Below, in pieces: positions 20,286 to 29,620 of a stretch of DNA of 64,000 nucleotides. The stretch covers positions 1 through 64,000 of the forward strand of contig NZ_JAGSHT010000029.1 in the NCBI RefSeq assembly GCF_019947135.1, read 5' to 3'. Position numbers and translations under genes: made by a program. Under the pieces are notes generated by a model. It was not told the DNA's origin. It did not search any database and saw only the letters and a program-made list of their open reading frames with translations. Source of the stretch: Occultella gossypii. Lineage in GTDB: Bacteria; Actinomycetota; Actinomycetes; Actinomycetales; Beutenbergiaceae. Positions within the stretch are counted from its first letter, which is position 1. Each line of letters begins with the position of its first letter.

Positions 20286-21529
20286 CAGCGCCCACCCCCG
20301 ACCGTGGCGCCCGTGCCCGCGGCGGTGCGCGCCGCCGTCGGGGTCCTCCGCGGGGCGTGCGCCGCCCGGGCTCGTTCGACCACGCCGGGCAGGACCGCGA
20401 GCAGCGCGTCCACGTCCGCGCCGGTGGAGGTGTGCCCGAGGGTCAGGCGCACGGCGGAACGGGCCCGCTCGTCGTCGTCACCCATCGCGGCCAGTACGTG
20501 CGAGGGCTGCTGCACGCCGGCCTGGCACGCGGACCCGGACGAGGCACAGACCCCGACCATGTCCAGTCCGAACAGCAGCGCATCCGCGTCGGTGCCCTCG
20601 ATCGTGAAGTGCGCGTTGCCGGGCAGCCGGTCCGCGCCCGACGGGGTGCCGCGCAACGTGGCGCCCGGCACCGCCTCGAGCACACCGGCCACGAGCCGGT
20701 CCCGGAGTACGGCCAGCCGTGCCGCCTCGTCGGTCAGGTCGGCGACGGCGGCCCGCACCGCGACCGCGAGCGCGCGGATCCCGGGGGTGTTGACGGTGCC
20801 CGAGCGGACGCCGCGCTCCTGCCCGCCGCCGTGCAGCACCGGGGTCATGGGTAGGTCCCGGCGGGCCAGCAGGGCACCGATGCCGATCGGGGCGCCGAGC
20901 TTGTGCCCGGACAGTGCGAGCGCGGCGAGCCCGCTCGCCGCGAAGTCGACCGGGACGTGCCCGACGGCCTGGACGGCGTCGGAGTGCACCGGCACCCCGT
21001 GCGCGGCCGCGAGCGCGACCACGTCGGCGACCGGCTGGATCGACCCGACCTCGTTGTTCGCCCACATCACCGAGATCACCGCGGTGCGCGGGCCGGCCAC
21101 CTCGAGAAGGTGGGCGACCTCGTCGAGGCGGATGACGCCGTCGGGCCCCACCGCGATCTCGGTCAGGTGCGCGCCTTCGCGTTCGGCGAGCCAGTGCGCC
21201 GTGTCGAGCACCGCATGATGCTCGACGGCGGAGATCGCCACCCCGGTCCGGTCCGGCTGCGTATCGGTCGCCGCGAACCACGCGCCCTTGACGGCGAGGT
21301 TGTCCGCCTCGGAGCCGCCCGCGGTGAAGATCACCTCGGTCGGGTGGGCGCCGAGGTCGGCTGCGATCGACTCACGGGACTCCTCCACCACGCGCCGGGC
21401 GGCGCGGCCGCGGGCGTGCAGCGAGGACGGGTTGCCCAGTTCGAGGGCAGCCTCGGCGAAGGCGGCCGCCACCTCCGGGCGCACCGGGGTGGTGGCCGCG
21501 TGGTCGAGGTAGACGGCGGGTGTGGTCAC
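20285..21529 (-). CDS. Cysteine desulfurase (NifS/IscS family)
   Basis: PLP enzyme that converts cysteine to alanine plus enzyme-bound persulfide. The 414-residue product starts at GTG 21529 ([18 protein letters not shown]). It has the PLP lysine in [14 protein letters not shown] (about 205-218) and the mobile-loop cysteine in [13 protein letters not shown] (near 331), giving the class I/IscS-type layout. The very long open frame upstream is antisense to the propeller gene. TAGACT lies eight bases before the GTG, hinting at a nearly leaderless mRNA. Immediate coupling to mnmA indicates that it supplies tRNA thiolation and perhaps Fe-S assembly. Confidence 0.94.
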   Translation of the reverse strand: MTTPAVYLDHAATTPVRPEVAAAFAEAALELGNPSSLHARGRAARRVVEESRESIAADLGAHPTEVIFTAGGSEADNLAVKGAWFAATDTQPDRTGVAISAVEHHAVLDTAHWLAEREGAHLTEIAVGPDGVIRLDEVAHLLEVAGPRTAVISVMWANNEVGSIQPVADVVALAAAHGVPVHSDAVQAVGHVPVDFAASGLAALALSGHKLGAPIGIGALLARRDLPMTPVLHGGGQERGVRSGTVNTPGIRALAVAVRAAVADLTDEAARLAVLRDRLVAGVLEAVPGATLRGTPSGADRLPGNAHFTIEGTDADALLFGLDMVGVCASSGSACQAGVQQPSHVLAAMGDDDERARSAVRLTLGHTSTGADVDALLAVLPGVVERARAAHAPRRTPTAARTAAGTGATVGGGR

Positions 21530-21603
21530 GGTCCACCAGTCTACGTTCCGCGACCGGACGCTTCCGCGGGGTGCGTGCACACGGTCGCGGACCGCGCCCG
21601 GGA

Positions 21604-21682
21604 GCAGAACTCCCAGCCGGTCCCGGCCCGGTCGGCCACCGCGCTCGACGGCGCCGGGCCGGGTGCGATGGGCAGTTCTGCA
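21604..21682. repeat. Inverted pair of the CAGAACT-CCC repeat in the iscS-type/propeller divergent region
   Basis: GCAGAACTCCCAG at 21604-21616 and, on the other strand, GCAGAACTGCCC at 21682-21671 form a long inverted repeat around a GC-rich centre. The core is shared with the direct copies at 15198-15265. It lies between the divergent starts of the cysteine desulfurase and the propeller gene, and the rest of this gap holds only a possible TACGCT -10 element at 21718-21723. Confidence 0.45.
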
Positions 21683-21778
21683 CGCGACTCCGGTGCGGCG
21701 CTGTCCGCGCAAGCACCTACGCTCTGGGGCACGTGCCCGAGCACCGAGGGCGGCGGGATCGACAAGCGGGGGGGCAGC

Positions 21779-23518
21779 GTGAGCGAGACGAACGAGCCAG
21801 GCAGGGAGACCTCCTCGGGCGCCGGATCGGACTCGGCTGCCCAGCCGGACTACGGCGTCGGCGAGAACTACGGCGGCGCACCCTCGCCGTACGGCGCCTC
21901 GGCCCCGGACCCGTTCGCGGGCGCCGCGTCCGACCGGTCCGGTGGCTCGGGGGCGGCGCCGTCCGGTGATGCCTCCTCCGATCCGTTCGGTGGCGGGCCG
22001 GCGCCGTGGGACCAACCCACGGCCGGCAGGCCCGGCGGCGCGAACCCGTCCCCCTACGGCATCGACCCCGCCGCCGCGTACGGCTCGCCGTACCTGCAGG
22101 CGGGCGGCTATGCCCCACCGAGCGCACGCGGCGCCGGACGCACGGGCTGCCTCGTCGCCGCCGTGATCGTCGGCGCCGTCACAGTGCTCATCGTCGGCCT
22201 GATCGTCGTCTTCGTCGTGGCGGTCGGCCGGACGAGCGGTTCGGTACCCACGCCCGGACCGCCGGCGACCACGGACCACCTGACCGAGACCTGGCTGGCT
22301 ACGCCGCAGGACCTCTCCCCCGGCGTCAGCGCCGACACCCAACTCGGCATCGGCGTGGACGGCGCGTTCACCGGTCCGTCCTTCATCGGCGGCGAGAACG
22401 CGTGGATCGTGACGCTCGAGGACGCCGGTAGCGCACCGTTCGCGGTCGTCGGCCTCGACCCGGCCACCGGGGCGCCACTCTGGCAGCACGATCTGCCCGG
22501 GGTCCTCTGCGGCGACGCCGAACTCGACGGCGTCATCATGTGCGTCAGCCGTGACGGCGGCGCCTGGCAGGGCCACGTGATCGACGCGGCCACCGGGCAG
22601 GTCCGGCTCTCCTGGGCCACCGACCTGACCAGCGCCGCGACCGTGCACCACACCGCCGCCGGCCTGATCGTGGTCGGGGACAACGAGCCCCAGGCCCCGC
22701 ACGCCCGGATCAGCCTGCTCACTCGGGAGGGCGCCACCGCCTGGAGCGTGGACCTCGCCGACATCCCCGGCGGCGAGGCGCTGTTCAGCGACTTCCTGGC
22801 CAGTGACCTGGGCAACTCGGACTCCGACGACGCCGAGTCGACGCTGGAGCGGCCGCGCTGGCGTCAGCTCGACGGCGGTCTGATCATGCTGTGGTCGACG
22901 CCGGGCGCCGCGATCATCGACCCCGCCACCGGGACCGTGTTCGCCCACGAGTGCCGCCGCGCCACCGTGGCCGGGTCGGCCTACTACTGCGCCACCGACG
23001 CCGGCATCACCCGACACGACCTCGACGGCAAGGTTGTGTGGACACTTCCCGGCCTGACCCTGACGCACGCGTCGGACATCTCACCGGGCCGGCCGGTCGC
23101 CTATGACGAGTCGAACTACGCCATCGTCGGCGTCGACTGGGACACAGGCACCGTGACTCACACCGTGGCGACCCTGGCGCCGTCGTCGGGTGGTTTCGCG
23201 CCCGGCGTCAGCCCGCTCAGCAGCTCCGGCAGCCCCGAGTACCTGGTCGTGGCCGGCGGCGCGTCCATGATCGCGCTGACCCCGGACTCGGACACGCTCG
23301 CCTGGACCTGGGAGCCCGAGGACGGCGGCTACATCGGTGACGTGTACGTTGTCGGGGACCTGCTCGTCCTCGACGGCTTCGAACAGGTCGGGTTCGATCC
23401 GGTCACCGGCGACGAACTCTGGACGCAGCGGGTGGACACCGGGATCTACCGGCAGGTGGTCGGCGACCGGGTCGCGACGATCGGGTTCGAGGGCATCGCA
23501 CTGTTGGAGCTGCCATGA
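21779..23518 (+). CDS. Membrane-anchored PQQ-like beta-propeller protein (first paralogue)
   Basis: 579 residues. The cytoplasmic N terminus (about 1-120) is disordered and rich in Gly, Ser, Pro and Tyr. A single transmembrane helix follows (about 122-148, GCLVAAVIVGAVTVLIVGL), then an extracytoplasmic domain with repeated propeller blades of the PQQ-binding-like type (DPATGAPLWQHDLPG, DAATGQVRLSWATDL, DPVTGDELWTQRVD). The PQQ ligands are not evident, so it is more likely a binding or scaffold domain. GTG at 21779 is preceded by a G-rich SD. The gene overlaps the next paralogue as ATGA. The role is unknown, possibly a cell-envelope assembly or sensing pair. Confidence 0.75.
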   Translation: MSETNEPGRETSSGAGSDSAAQPDYGVGENYGGAPSPYGASAPDPFAGAASDRSGGSGAAPSGDASSDPFGGGPAPWDQPTAGRPGGANPSPYGIDPAAAYGSPYLQAGGYAPPSARGAGRTGCLVAAVIVGAVTVLIVGLIVVFVVAVGRTSGSVPTPGPPATTDHLTETWLATPQDLSPGVSADTQLGIGVDGAFTGPSFIGGENAWIVTLEDAGSAPFAVVGLDPATGAPLWQHDLPGVLCGDAELDGVIMCVSRDGGAWQGHVIDAATGQVRLSWATDLTSAATVHHTAAGLIVVGDNEPQAPHARISLLTREGATAWSVDLADIPGGEALFSDFLASDLGNSDSDDAESTLERPRWRQLDGGLIMLWSTPGAAIIDPATGTVFAHECRRATVAGSAYYCATDAGITRHDLDGKVVWTLPGLTLTHASDISPGRPVAYDESNYAIVGVDWDTGTVTHTVATLAPSSGGFAPGVSPLSSSGSPEYLVVAGGASMIALTPDSDTLAWTWEPEDGGYIGDVYVVGDLLVLDGFEQVGFDPVTGDELWTQRVDTGIYRQVVGDRVATIGFEGIALLELP

Positions 23519-25455
23519 GCCAGACCGACGACGGCGACGACGAGTTCCGCGGCAGCGCCCGGTTCCAGGGCGGTGCCCGCTTCGGGGAGAGCCCGGCGGG
23601 TTCCGACGCTGACGCAGACGACGCGGCCACTCCCTCGGCGACCGGGGACCCCTCCGGCAGCACCGGCTACACACCGTCCTCCGGCACCACCGGCTACACG
23701 CCGTCGTACCGGACCACGGACTACACGCCACCCGCGTACGGCACGTCCGGCTACCAGCCGCCGAACTACAACACGCCCGCGAACCCCTACGTCGGTCTCA
23801 CCGACCCCTCCTCAACCGCGTCCGACGCCGTCACGGTCGATCCGCCGTCGACCAGCGCGCCCTGGGTCGCGGCAGGCTCCACCGGCGTCGACCCCTCGAC
23901 GGTGACCAGTGGCCCCGCAGAGGACACCCGGGTGGTGCTGGGCCGGATCGAGCCGAAGCGGATCGAGGTCACCCGGGTCGCACCACCCGCCGGCGGCACG
24001 CCCGCCCGGCCGGCCACGCCAGCAGCCACCGAACCGGTCGTGGTCCGGATGCCGCCCCGCACCGAGCGCATCCACCCATCCGTTCACAGGCGGAACCAGC
24101 GCCGCACCCGCCGCTACATCGCGGTGGCGTCGGCCGTCGGCGTGATCGGGATCGCCCTGCTCATCGTGTTCCGGCTCGTCGGGGGCCCGACCGGGATCTT
24201 CGACAGCCGACCGAACATCGAGGGCGACGCGGAGCCGTTCGACACCCGCTGGCAGGTGACCGCTGACGCGCTCCTGCCCGGGGCCGGGGAGTTCCTGCCG
24301 ATGAACACCGGCGACTGGTTCGAGTACCGCGCCCCGTACCTGATCCCCGGCGACGGCGCCTGGGCCGCACTCGTCGACGACGCCACCGTCAGCCTCCCCG
24401 ACGGCGCCGACGTCACGGCCGCGGACGTGGTCGCGTTCGATCCGGAGACCGGTGACCTGCTCTGGGACGCGCCGCTGCCCGGTGGTCTGTGCTCCGAACG
24501 GCTCACGGACGCCCAGGAACTCGTCTGCCTGGGCCGCGCCGACGGCGACGGGTGGGCGATGACCATCTTCTCGATGGCCGACGGCGCGATCGTCGCGACC
24601 CACCCGGTGGACATCGACCGGCCGTGGAACGTGCACCTGAGCGCGGCAGGGCTGCTCGTGTTCACGGAGGCCCACATCGACCGGTTCACCACGCTCAGTC
24701 TGCTCTCCGTCACCGACGGGACGCTCACCTGGTCCCGCGACCTGGCCCACCTGCCGGACACCGAGGACCTGTTCCGCGAGGACGACTCCGCCGCCCGGAC
24801 CCGGGTGGTCCCGAACCTGCCGATCTGGCGGGACGTGGGTGCGAACACGCTGCTGTGGGCTTCCTCGGTGACGCTCCACATCGACCCGGTGACCGGTGCC
24901 CTGACCCCCCATCGGTGCCACGAGCTCGCCGTGGTCGCGGACACCTTCGCGTGCGACTCGGGCCTCGGGACCACCCGCTTCGCGGCCGACGGCACGCAGC
25001 TGTGGCACTCCGAGGAGGTCGGCCTGGAGGGGACGGCGTTCCTGCCGGCCCCGGCGCTGGTGAACACCGGCACCCCGGGCATGCTGCGGGCCACCGACTG
25101 GGACCGCGGCGGCGTGGGCGATCCCCTGCTCGAGTATCCGCTGCCGCAGTCCACGAACCTCTCCGGCACCGCGCAGTTCCCCTTCTTCAACACCGAGACC
25201 GAGCTCGTGTCACTGAGCGAGGACGGCGGGTCGACGCGCTGGATCGCGGAGATCCGGAACATGAACTCCATCACCGACGTCGTTGTCGTCGACGACGTCG
25301 CGATCGTAACCGGCTTCATCTCGATCGGCCTGGACCTCGACACCGGGGAGGTGGTCTGGTCCCGGAACACCAACGGCGACATCCGCCTCGTCGACGGGCG
25401 GCCCGTCTCGTTCAGCTACAACGGGTTCGCGCTGCTCGAGCTCCCCGAGGGCTGA
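23515..25455 (+). CDS. Membrane-anchored PQQ-like beta-propeller protein (second paralogue)
   Basis: 646 residues, same architecture as its upstream neighbour. The N terminus contains a tyrosine repeat (GYTPSSGTTGYTPSY and variants GYQPPNYNTP, about residues 55-90). A basic stretch (RRNQRRTRRY) precedes one transmembrane helix (about 202-222). The outside domain carries propeller-like strands (DPETGDLLWDAPLPGG, DTGEVVWSRNTNG). It begins in an ATGA overlap with the first paralogue, indicating tandem duplication and joint translation. The convergent flavoprotein gene starts seven bases beyond the stop. Function unknown. Confidence 0.75.
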   Translation: MSQTDDGDDEFRGSARFQGGARFGESPAGSDADADDAATPSATGDPSGSTGYTPSSGTTGYTPSYRTTDYTPPAYGTSGYQPPNYNTPANPYVGLTDPSSTASDAVTVDPPSTSAPWVAAGSTGVDPSTVTSGPAEDTRVVLGRIEPKRIEVTRVAPPAGGTPARPATPAATEPVVVRMPPRTERIHPSVHRRNQRRTRRYIAVASAVGVIGIALLIVFRLVGGPTGIFDSRPNIEGDAEPFDTRWQVTADALLPGAGEFLPMNTGDWFEYRAPYLIPGDGAWAALVDDATVSLPDGADVTAADVVAFDPETGDLLWDAPLPGGLCSERLTDAQELVCLGRADGDGWAMTIFSMADGAIVATHPVDIDRPWNVHLSAAGLLVFTEAHIDRFTTLSLLSVTDGTLTWSRDLAHLPDTEDLFREDDSAARTRVVPNLPIWRDVGANTLLWASSVTLHIDPVTGALTPHRCHELAVVADTFACDSGLGTTRFAADGTQLWHSEEVGLEGTAFLPAPALVNTGTPGMLRATDWDRGGVGDPLLEYPLPQSTNLSGTAQFPFFNTETELVSLSEDGGSTRWIAEIRNMNSITDVVVVDDVAIVTGFISIGLDLDTGEVVWSRNTNGDIRLVDGRPVSFSYNGFALLELPEG

Positions 25456-25461
25456 GCGGCC

Positions 25462-26700
25462 TCAGCCGCCGAGGAACGCCATTGCGCCGCTGACCGCCTC
25501 GCGCCCGGCCCGGTTCGCCCCGATCGTGGACGCCGACGGGCCGTAGCCGACCAGATGCAGGCGCGGTTCGGCGGCCACCTGGGTACCGGACATCTCGATG
25601 CCGCCGCCGTGGCCGCGCAGGCGCAGCGGCACCAGGTGGTCCAGCTGGGAGCGGAACCCGGTGGCCCAGAGGATGGCGTCGGCACGCTGCTCGGTGCCGT
25701 CCGCCCAGCGCACCCCGGTCGGGGTGATCTCGGCGAACATGGGCCTGCGGTCCATCACGCCGCGCTCCGCGGCGGCGGCCAGGATCGGGGTCCGGATCAG
25801 GCCGGTCACGCTGACTACGCTGCGCGGCGGCAGGCCCGCTCGGACCCGCTCCTCGACGAGGGCGACGGCCCGGCGGCCCGCGTCGGGATCGAACTCGTCG
25901 TCGCGCCAGACCGGCTCCCGGCGGGTCACCCAGGTGGTGTCGGCGACATGGGAGATCTCTTCGAGCAGTTGCACCGCCGAGATGCCGCCCCCGACGACGA
26001 TCACGTGTCGGCCGGCGAACTCGTCGGCGCTCACGTAGTCGGCGGTGTGGAGCTGGCGGCCCCGGAACGTCTCCTGGCCGGGGTAGATCGGCCAGAACGG
26101 CTTCGTCCAGGTCCCGGTCGCGTTGATCACGGCCCGGGCGGACACCTCGCCACGGTCGGTCGCCACGAGCAGCCGGCCGCGCGCGTCGTCGTCGGCGCGG
26201 GTGACCCGGTGCACGTGCACCGGCCGCAGGATCGGCAGCTCGAAGTCACGCTCGTAGTCCCCATAGTAGGAGGGCACCACCTCGCGCGAGGGCGCGCACG
26301 GGTCCACCTCGGGCAGCTCTCGCCCGGGCAGGTCGTGCACCTTGTTCACCGTGGCCATCCGCAGCGTGCGCCACCGGTGCCGCCAGGCGCCGCCCGGCCC
26401 CGCCTCGCCGTCGAGCACCACGAACGTGCCCGACGGCGGCCGGTCGCCGCCGGTGGTCGGCGTGGCCGTCGCGGGGCCCAGGCCCCGCCGGCGCAGGTGG
26501 TACGCGGCGGACAGGCCGGCCTGGCCGGCGCCGATCACGACGACGTCCGCGGCCGGTGGCACTGTCGCCGTCGACGCCACTGCGACGACGGTCGACGGCG
26601 AGGGCTCGGCGTGTGCCGACGTCGCCTCGGTCGGGGGTCGGCCGGTCGCCGTCTGCGGCACGTCGATACCGGTCAGCTCGCGGGTCAGATCGGTGGTCAC
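25462..26700 (-). CDS. Flavin-containing monooxygenase-like NAD(P)/FAD oxidoreductase
   Basis: 412 residues from GTG 26700. An FAD-binding Rossmann motif near the N terminus (VVVIGAGQAGLSAAYHL, about 50-66), a second dinucleotide motif (HVIVVGGGISAVQLLEEI, about 222-240) and the later ATGFRSQLDHL motif place it in the CzcO/YUCCA-like class B flavin monooxygenase group. It probably uses NADPH and O2 to oxygenate a small molecule or a metabolite carbonyl. The start follows the neighbouring gene's stop by seven bases; an earlier start would overlap that gene deeply. Substrate unknown. Confidence 0.85.
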   Translation of the reverse strand: MTTDLTRELTGIDVPQTATGRPPTEATSAHAEPSPSTVVAVASTATVPPAADVVVIGAGQAGLSAAYHLRRRGLGPATATPTTGGDRPPSGTFVVLDGEAGPGGAWRHRWRTLRMATVNKVHDLPGRELPEVDPCAPSREVVPSYYGDYERDFELPILRPVHVHRVTRADDDARGRLLVATDRGEVSARAVINATGTWTKPFWPIYPGQETFRGRQLHTADYVSADEFAGRHVIVVGGGISAVQLLEEISHVADTTWVTRREPVWRDDEFDPDAGRRAVALVEERVRAGLPPRSVVSVTGLIRTPILAAAAERGVMDRRPMFAEITPTGVRWADGTEQRADAILWATGFRSQLDHLVPLRLRGHGGGIEMSGTQVAAEPRLHLVGYGPSASTIGANRAGREAVSGAMAFLGG

Positions 26701-26707
26701 GTCCGTC

Positions 26708-27565
26708 TCAACCAGTCCGCCACGGCGGATCTTCCGGACCCCAGGTCCGACCGACCGATTCGAGCCGGACGCTGTGCCCGGCGCCGGCGCGCTCGCCGCC
26801 GACCTCCTCGGTGAACACGCAGATCCCGGTGTCGACGTCGAGACGGACCCGGAAGGCGTCGGCGTAGTCACCCTCGCGGTTGCGCCAGTTGTCGGCGATA
26901 TCGGTCGCCTCGTTCGGGAGCAGGGCGCAACAGGAGCACCGCGGGTCGTAGGCGGCGGTGGTGCGGAGCACGGCCTCCCAGGCGGGGCGGCCCTCGTGGT
27001 CGACGGTCCGGACCTCGTCGATCACGGTGCCCGGAACGACGCCGTCCACTCCGCCGGCGCCAGGGCCGTCCGGGTCCTCCGGGTCGTGCCAGTACTCGCT
27101 CCCGTCAGTGAGCTCGATCGGGTCGAGCATCGCGACCCAGTGGTAGTTCTGGTACATCGGCGCGTCGTGGTCGTCTCTGTTCGTGGTGCGCCGGCGAACC
27201 AGGCCGGCGTCGTCGACAAGCGTCTCGGCGAGGCGTCTGGCCTGCACATCGCGATACCGGTCCCCGGCGGTCCTCGACCGGTAGGCGGGATCGGCGAGTT
27301 CGGGTTCCTGCGCGAGAGCCTCGGCGTCGAACGCGATCACGAAGCCGGTGGACGACCCGACGTCCTGCCTCTCGTCGAGGACCTCCCGGCCGCCCAGGGT
27401 CTCGACACGGATCCGGTTCGGGCGCTCGATCCATGCGCGGACCGCCGCGCCGGCGTAGGGACCGGTCCACTCGGCCGTGAACCGGACGATGCGCCAGCGC
27501 CACGGCGAGGACCGCGCGAGGGCGCGGAAGTCCTCCGCGTCAGGGACTGTGGGTGCGAGCGGCAT
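26708..27565 (-). CDS. Uncharacterised protein, probable operon partner of the flavin monooxygenase
   Basis: 285 residues from ATG 27565. It contains aromatic-rich segments (SSPWRWRIVRFTAEW, MYQNYHWVAMLDP) and a Cys cluster (DPRCSCCALLP, about residue 216). The acidic C-terminal half ends with an immunoglobulin- or beta-sandwich-like tail. I do not recognise a family. Seven bases separate it from the monooxygenase gene downstream, so the two are very likely co-transcribed. The open frame upstream of 27565 overlaps the divergent gene and is not used. Confidence 0.65.
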   Translation of the reverse strand: MPLAPTVPDAEDFRALARSSPWRWRIVRFTAEWTGPYAGAAVRAWIERPNRIRVETLGGREVLDERQDVGSSTGFVIAFDAEALAQEPELADPAYRSRTAGDRYRDVQARRLAETLVDDAGLVRRRTTNRDDHDAPMYQNYHWVAMLDPIELTDGSEYWHDPEDPDGPGAGGVDGVVPGTVIDEVRTVDHEGRPAWEAVLRTTAAYDPRCSCCALLPNEATDIADNWRNREGDYADAFRVRLDVDTGICVFTEEVGGERAGAGHSVRLESVGRTWGPEDPPWRTG

Positions 27566-27761
27566 CCGCCCATTGTCGGTGGTCCGGTGGACGATTGCAG
27601 CAGCAATTCCACCCGGTCGCGTTGCCATTTCCTCGGTCCCGATGTCACACCACCTCAACCACGGATCCGCTTGAGTAGCGTGGACGCACATGTTGCGTAT
27701 CCGCAGTAACTGCGGCACAATGGACGGCGTCAGCACCATCCACCACCGACCGGAGGCCGCC

Positions 27762-28151
27762 GTGTCCACCGAGAACCGCCTGCACACCGCACTCGAGCAG
27801 GCACGCGCCGAGCTCGACGCGTGCGACCCCTCGTCGGCCGCCGGCTCGCTGCCCCACCTGCGCGCCGCCGTCGGGCATCTGGCCGACGCCGTCGACGAGG
27901 CGATGGCGATGGCCGTCCTCGAGGAGGGCACCTCACTACGTGCGGCCGGCGCGATGGCCGGCTTGTCCGAGAACGCGGTTCCGCCCCGTCTCGGCCGCAC
28001 GGCCGCTCTCGCCTCCTACCGCGACGCCAGCGGGCGGGTCTCCGCCCGCGGCGTCGAGCGCGCCCGGTACGACGTGGAGCGCGGCGACTACTCCCCCGCC
28101 CCCGAGGCCGAACGCGAGCCCATGCGGTTCCGACCCCGCCGCCCCGACTGA
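27762..28151 (+). CDS. Small conserved actinobacterial protein, unknown function
   Basis: 129 residues from GTG 27762, which has GGAGG seven bases upstream. The longer open frame from 27690 lacks an SD. The protein is mostly helical with a putative helix-turn-helix-like stretch (TSLRAAGAMAGLSENAVPPRL, about residues 50-70) and a basic C terminus (MRFRPRRPD). A DNA-binding role is conceivable but unproven. It precedes the VWA-domain gene on the same strand. Confidence 0.6.
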   Translation: MSTENRLHTALEQARAELDACDPSSAAGSLPHLRAAVGHLADAVDEAMAMAVLEEGTSLRAAGAMAGLSENAVPPRLGRTAALASYRDASGRVSARGVERARYDVERGDYSPAPEAEREPMRFRPRRPD

Positions 28152-28239
28152 GCCACACCCGGCCCGCGGCACCACCGGCGCCGACCGCGACCACCCGACA
28201 CCTGCCACCGGTACCACCCCACCGACGAAGGGAACCGCC

Positions 28240-28900
28240 ATGACCGACCCAGAACTTCACCCACATCGCATTCCTGCTCGACCGTTCCGGCTCGATGCAG
28301 TCCATCAAGTCCGACACCGTCGGCGGCTTCGACGCGTTCATCGCGGAGCAGCGCGGCGAGCCGGGCCGGTGCACGGTCTCCCTGTCCCAGTTCGACAACG
28401 AGTACCAGGAGGTCTACGCGGATCGGCCGATCACCGACGTGCCCTCGCTCGACCTCGTCCCGCGCGGAAGCACCGCCATGCTCGACGCCATCGGACGCCT
28501 GATCAACGCCACCGGCGCCCGGCTCGCGGCCCTGCCCGAGGCGGAGCGTCCGGGCACCGTGATCGTCGGCATCATGACCGACGGCCTCGAGAACGCCTCG
28601 AAGGAGTTCAGCCGCACCCAGATCAAGGCGATGATCGGCGAGCAGACCGACCGCTACGGCTGGCAGTTCCTGTACATGGGCGCCAACCAGGACGCGATCG
28701 AGGTCGGCACCGGGCTGGGCGTGGACCCCGGCCTGGCCGTCACCTACTCCTCGACCAAGGTCGACGCGGCGATGCGCATGACGAGCAAGAAGGTCGCCGG
28801 AGTGCGCGCCGCCATGGCCGCGGGCATGCCGGCACCCGCCGCGCGCGCCGCGCACGGCTACACCGAGGCGGAGCGCGCGCAGGTGGGCGAGGACGGCTGA
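28240..28900 (+). pseudogene. VWA-domain protein gene with an apparent single-base frameshift near the start
   Basis: The ATG at 28240 has a good SD (GAAGGGAA) but reads out of frame after four codons. The frame carrying the von Willebrand A domain has no ATG or GTG before 28295. Skipping one base at 28252 gives MTDPNFTHIAFLLDRSGSMQ, the usual start of this family with an intact MIDAS motif DRSGSMQ. The remaining domain (GGFDAFIAEQRGEPG, RGSTAMLDAIG, GIMTDGLENASKEF, WQFLYMGANQDA) is intact to the stop at 28900. Starting at 28295 would remove the first strand and the MIDAS aspartate. It could be a sequencing error, a real mutation or a recoded start. A related protein of about 220 residues is expected. 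Confidence 0.7.
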
Positions 28901-28978
28901 CCCCTCGTGTGCCGAGGCGCCCGACGGCGTCGCGTCCGCCGGTCGGGCACCTCGCCTTGGCGCGGCCGAGCGGTCGCG

Positions 28979-29620
28979 TCAGGATCCGACCGTGACGACG
29001 CCCCCGCGCGCCTCGGGCCGCTCCAGCTCGTCAAGCGCGGCCACGGCCAGGTCCTCCATGGACAGTCCCGACGAGCCGTCCGGGGCCACCACCAGCTGGC
29101 CGCCCTCACCCAGGCGGTAGCGGCCGGTCCGCTCCCCGGGTCCGAGGTTCGCGGGCGGTCCGAGGTAGGTCCACGATCCTGAGTGGTCGCGGCACGCGGC
29201 GAGCTGGGCGACGCTGGCCGCGGCGATGGTGCGCCACTGCCGGGGGACGTAACGTTCGTCATCGATCGCGAGCCGCCCGGCACCACCCGGTACCAGCAGC
29301 GGACCGGCGCCCCCGACGATCAGCAGCCGGGTCCCGGCGTGGCTCGCGGCTCGCAGCAGCGTCTCGGTCGCGTGCCGGACCGTGTGCTCCTGGCCCGTCG
29401 TCGGCCGGATCGCACTCACCACCGCGTCCTGACCACGCAGGGCGGCCCGCAGGGCCACTTCGTCGGCGACGTCGAGCAGTCGCACCGGCCGGCCCGGCGG
29501 CAGCTCGCCACGGCGAGCTCGGGAGCGCGCGAACGCACTGATCCGGTGGCCGCGTTCCAGCGACTCCACCACCACCCGGGACCCGACGGCCCCGGTGGCA
29601 CCGAGTACGGCGATCCTCAT
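28979..29620 (-). CDS. NAD(P)-binding NmrA/SDR-like protein
   Basis: 213 residues with an N-terminal Rossmann motif (MRIAVLGATGAVGSRVV) and the atypical short-chain fold (GQDAVVSAIRPTTG, LLIVGGAG, WTYLGPPANLGPG). It belongs to the YwnB/BVR-B-like NAD(P)H-binding group, which lacks the classical YxxxK pair. It may be a reductase or redox sensor. Its ATG overlaps the stop of the EamA transporter (ATGA), so the two form an operon governed from the MarR-controlled region. Confidence 0.85.
   Translation of the reverse strand: MRIAVLGATGAVGSRVVVESLERGHRISAFARSRARRGELPPGRPVRLLDVADEVALRAALRGQDAVVSAIRPTTGQEHTVRHATETLLRAASHAGTRLLIVGGAGPLLVPGGAGRLAIDDERYVPRQWRTIAAASVAQLAACRDHSGSWTYLGPPANLGPGERTGRYRLGEGGQLVVAPDGSSGLSMEDLAVAALDELERPEARGGVVTVGS

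Noticed and set aside
20285-23068. 927-codon minus-strand frame extending the cysteine desulfurase upstream
   Set aside because: Everything before GTG 21529 is antisense to the propeller gene and shows no similarity to the enzyme family.
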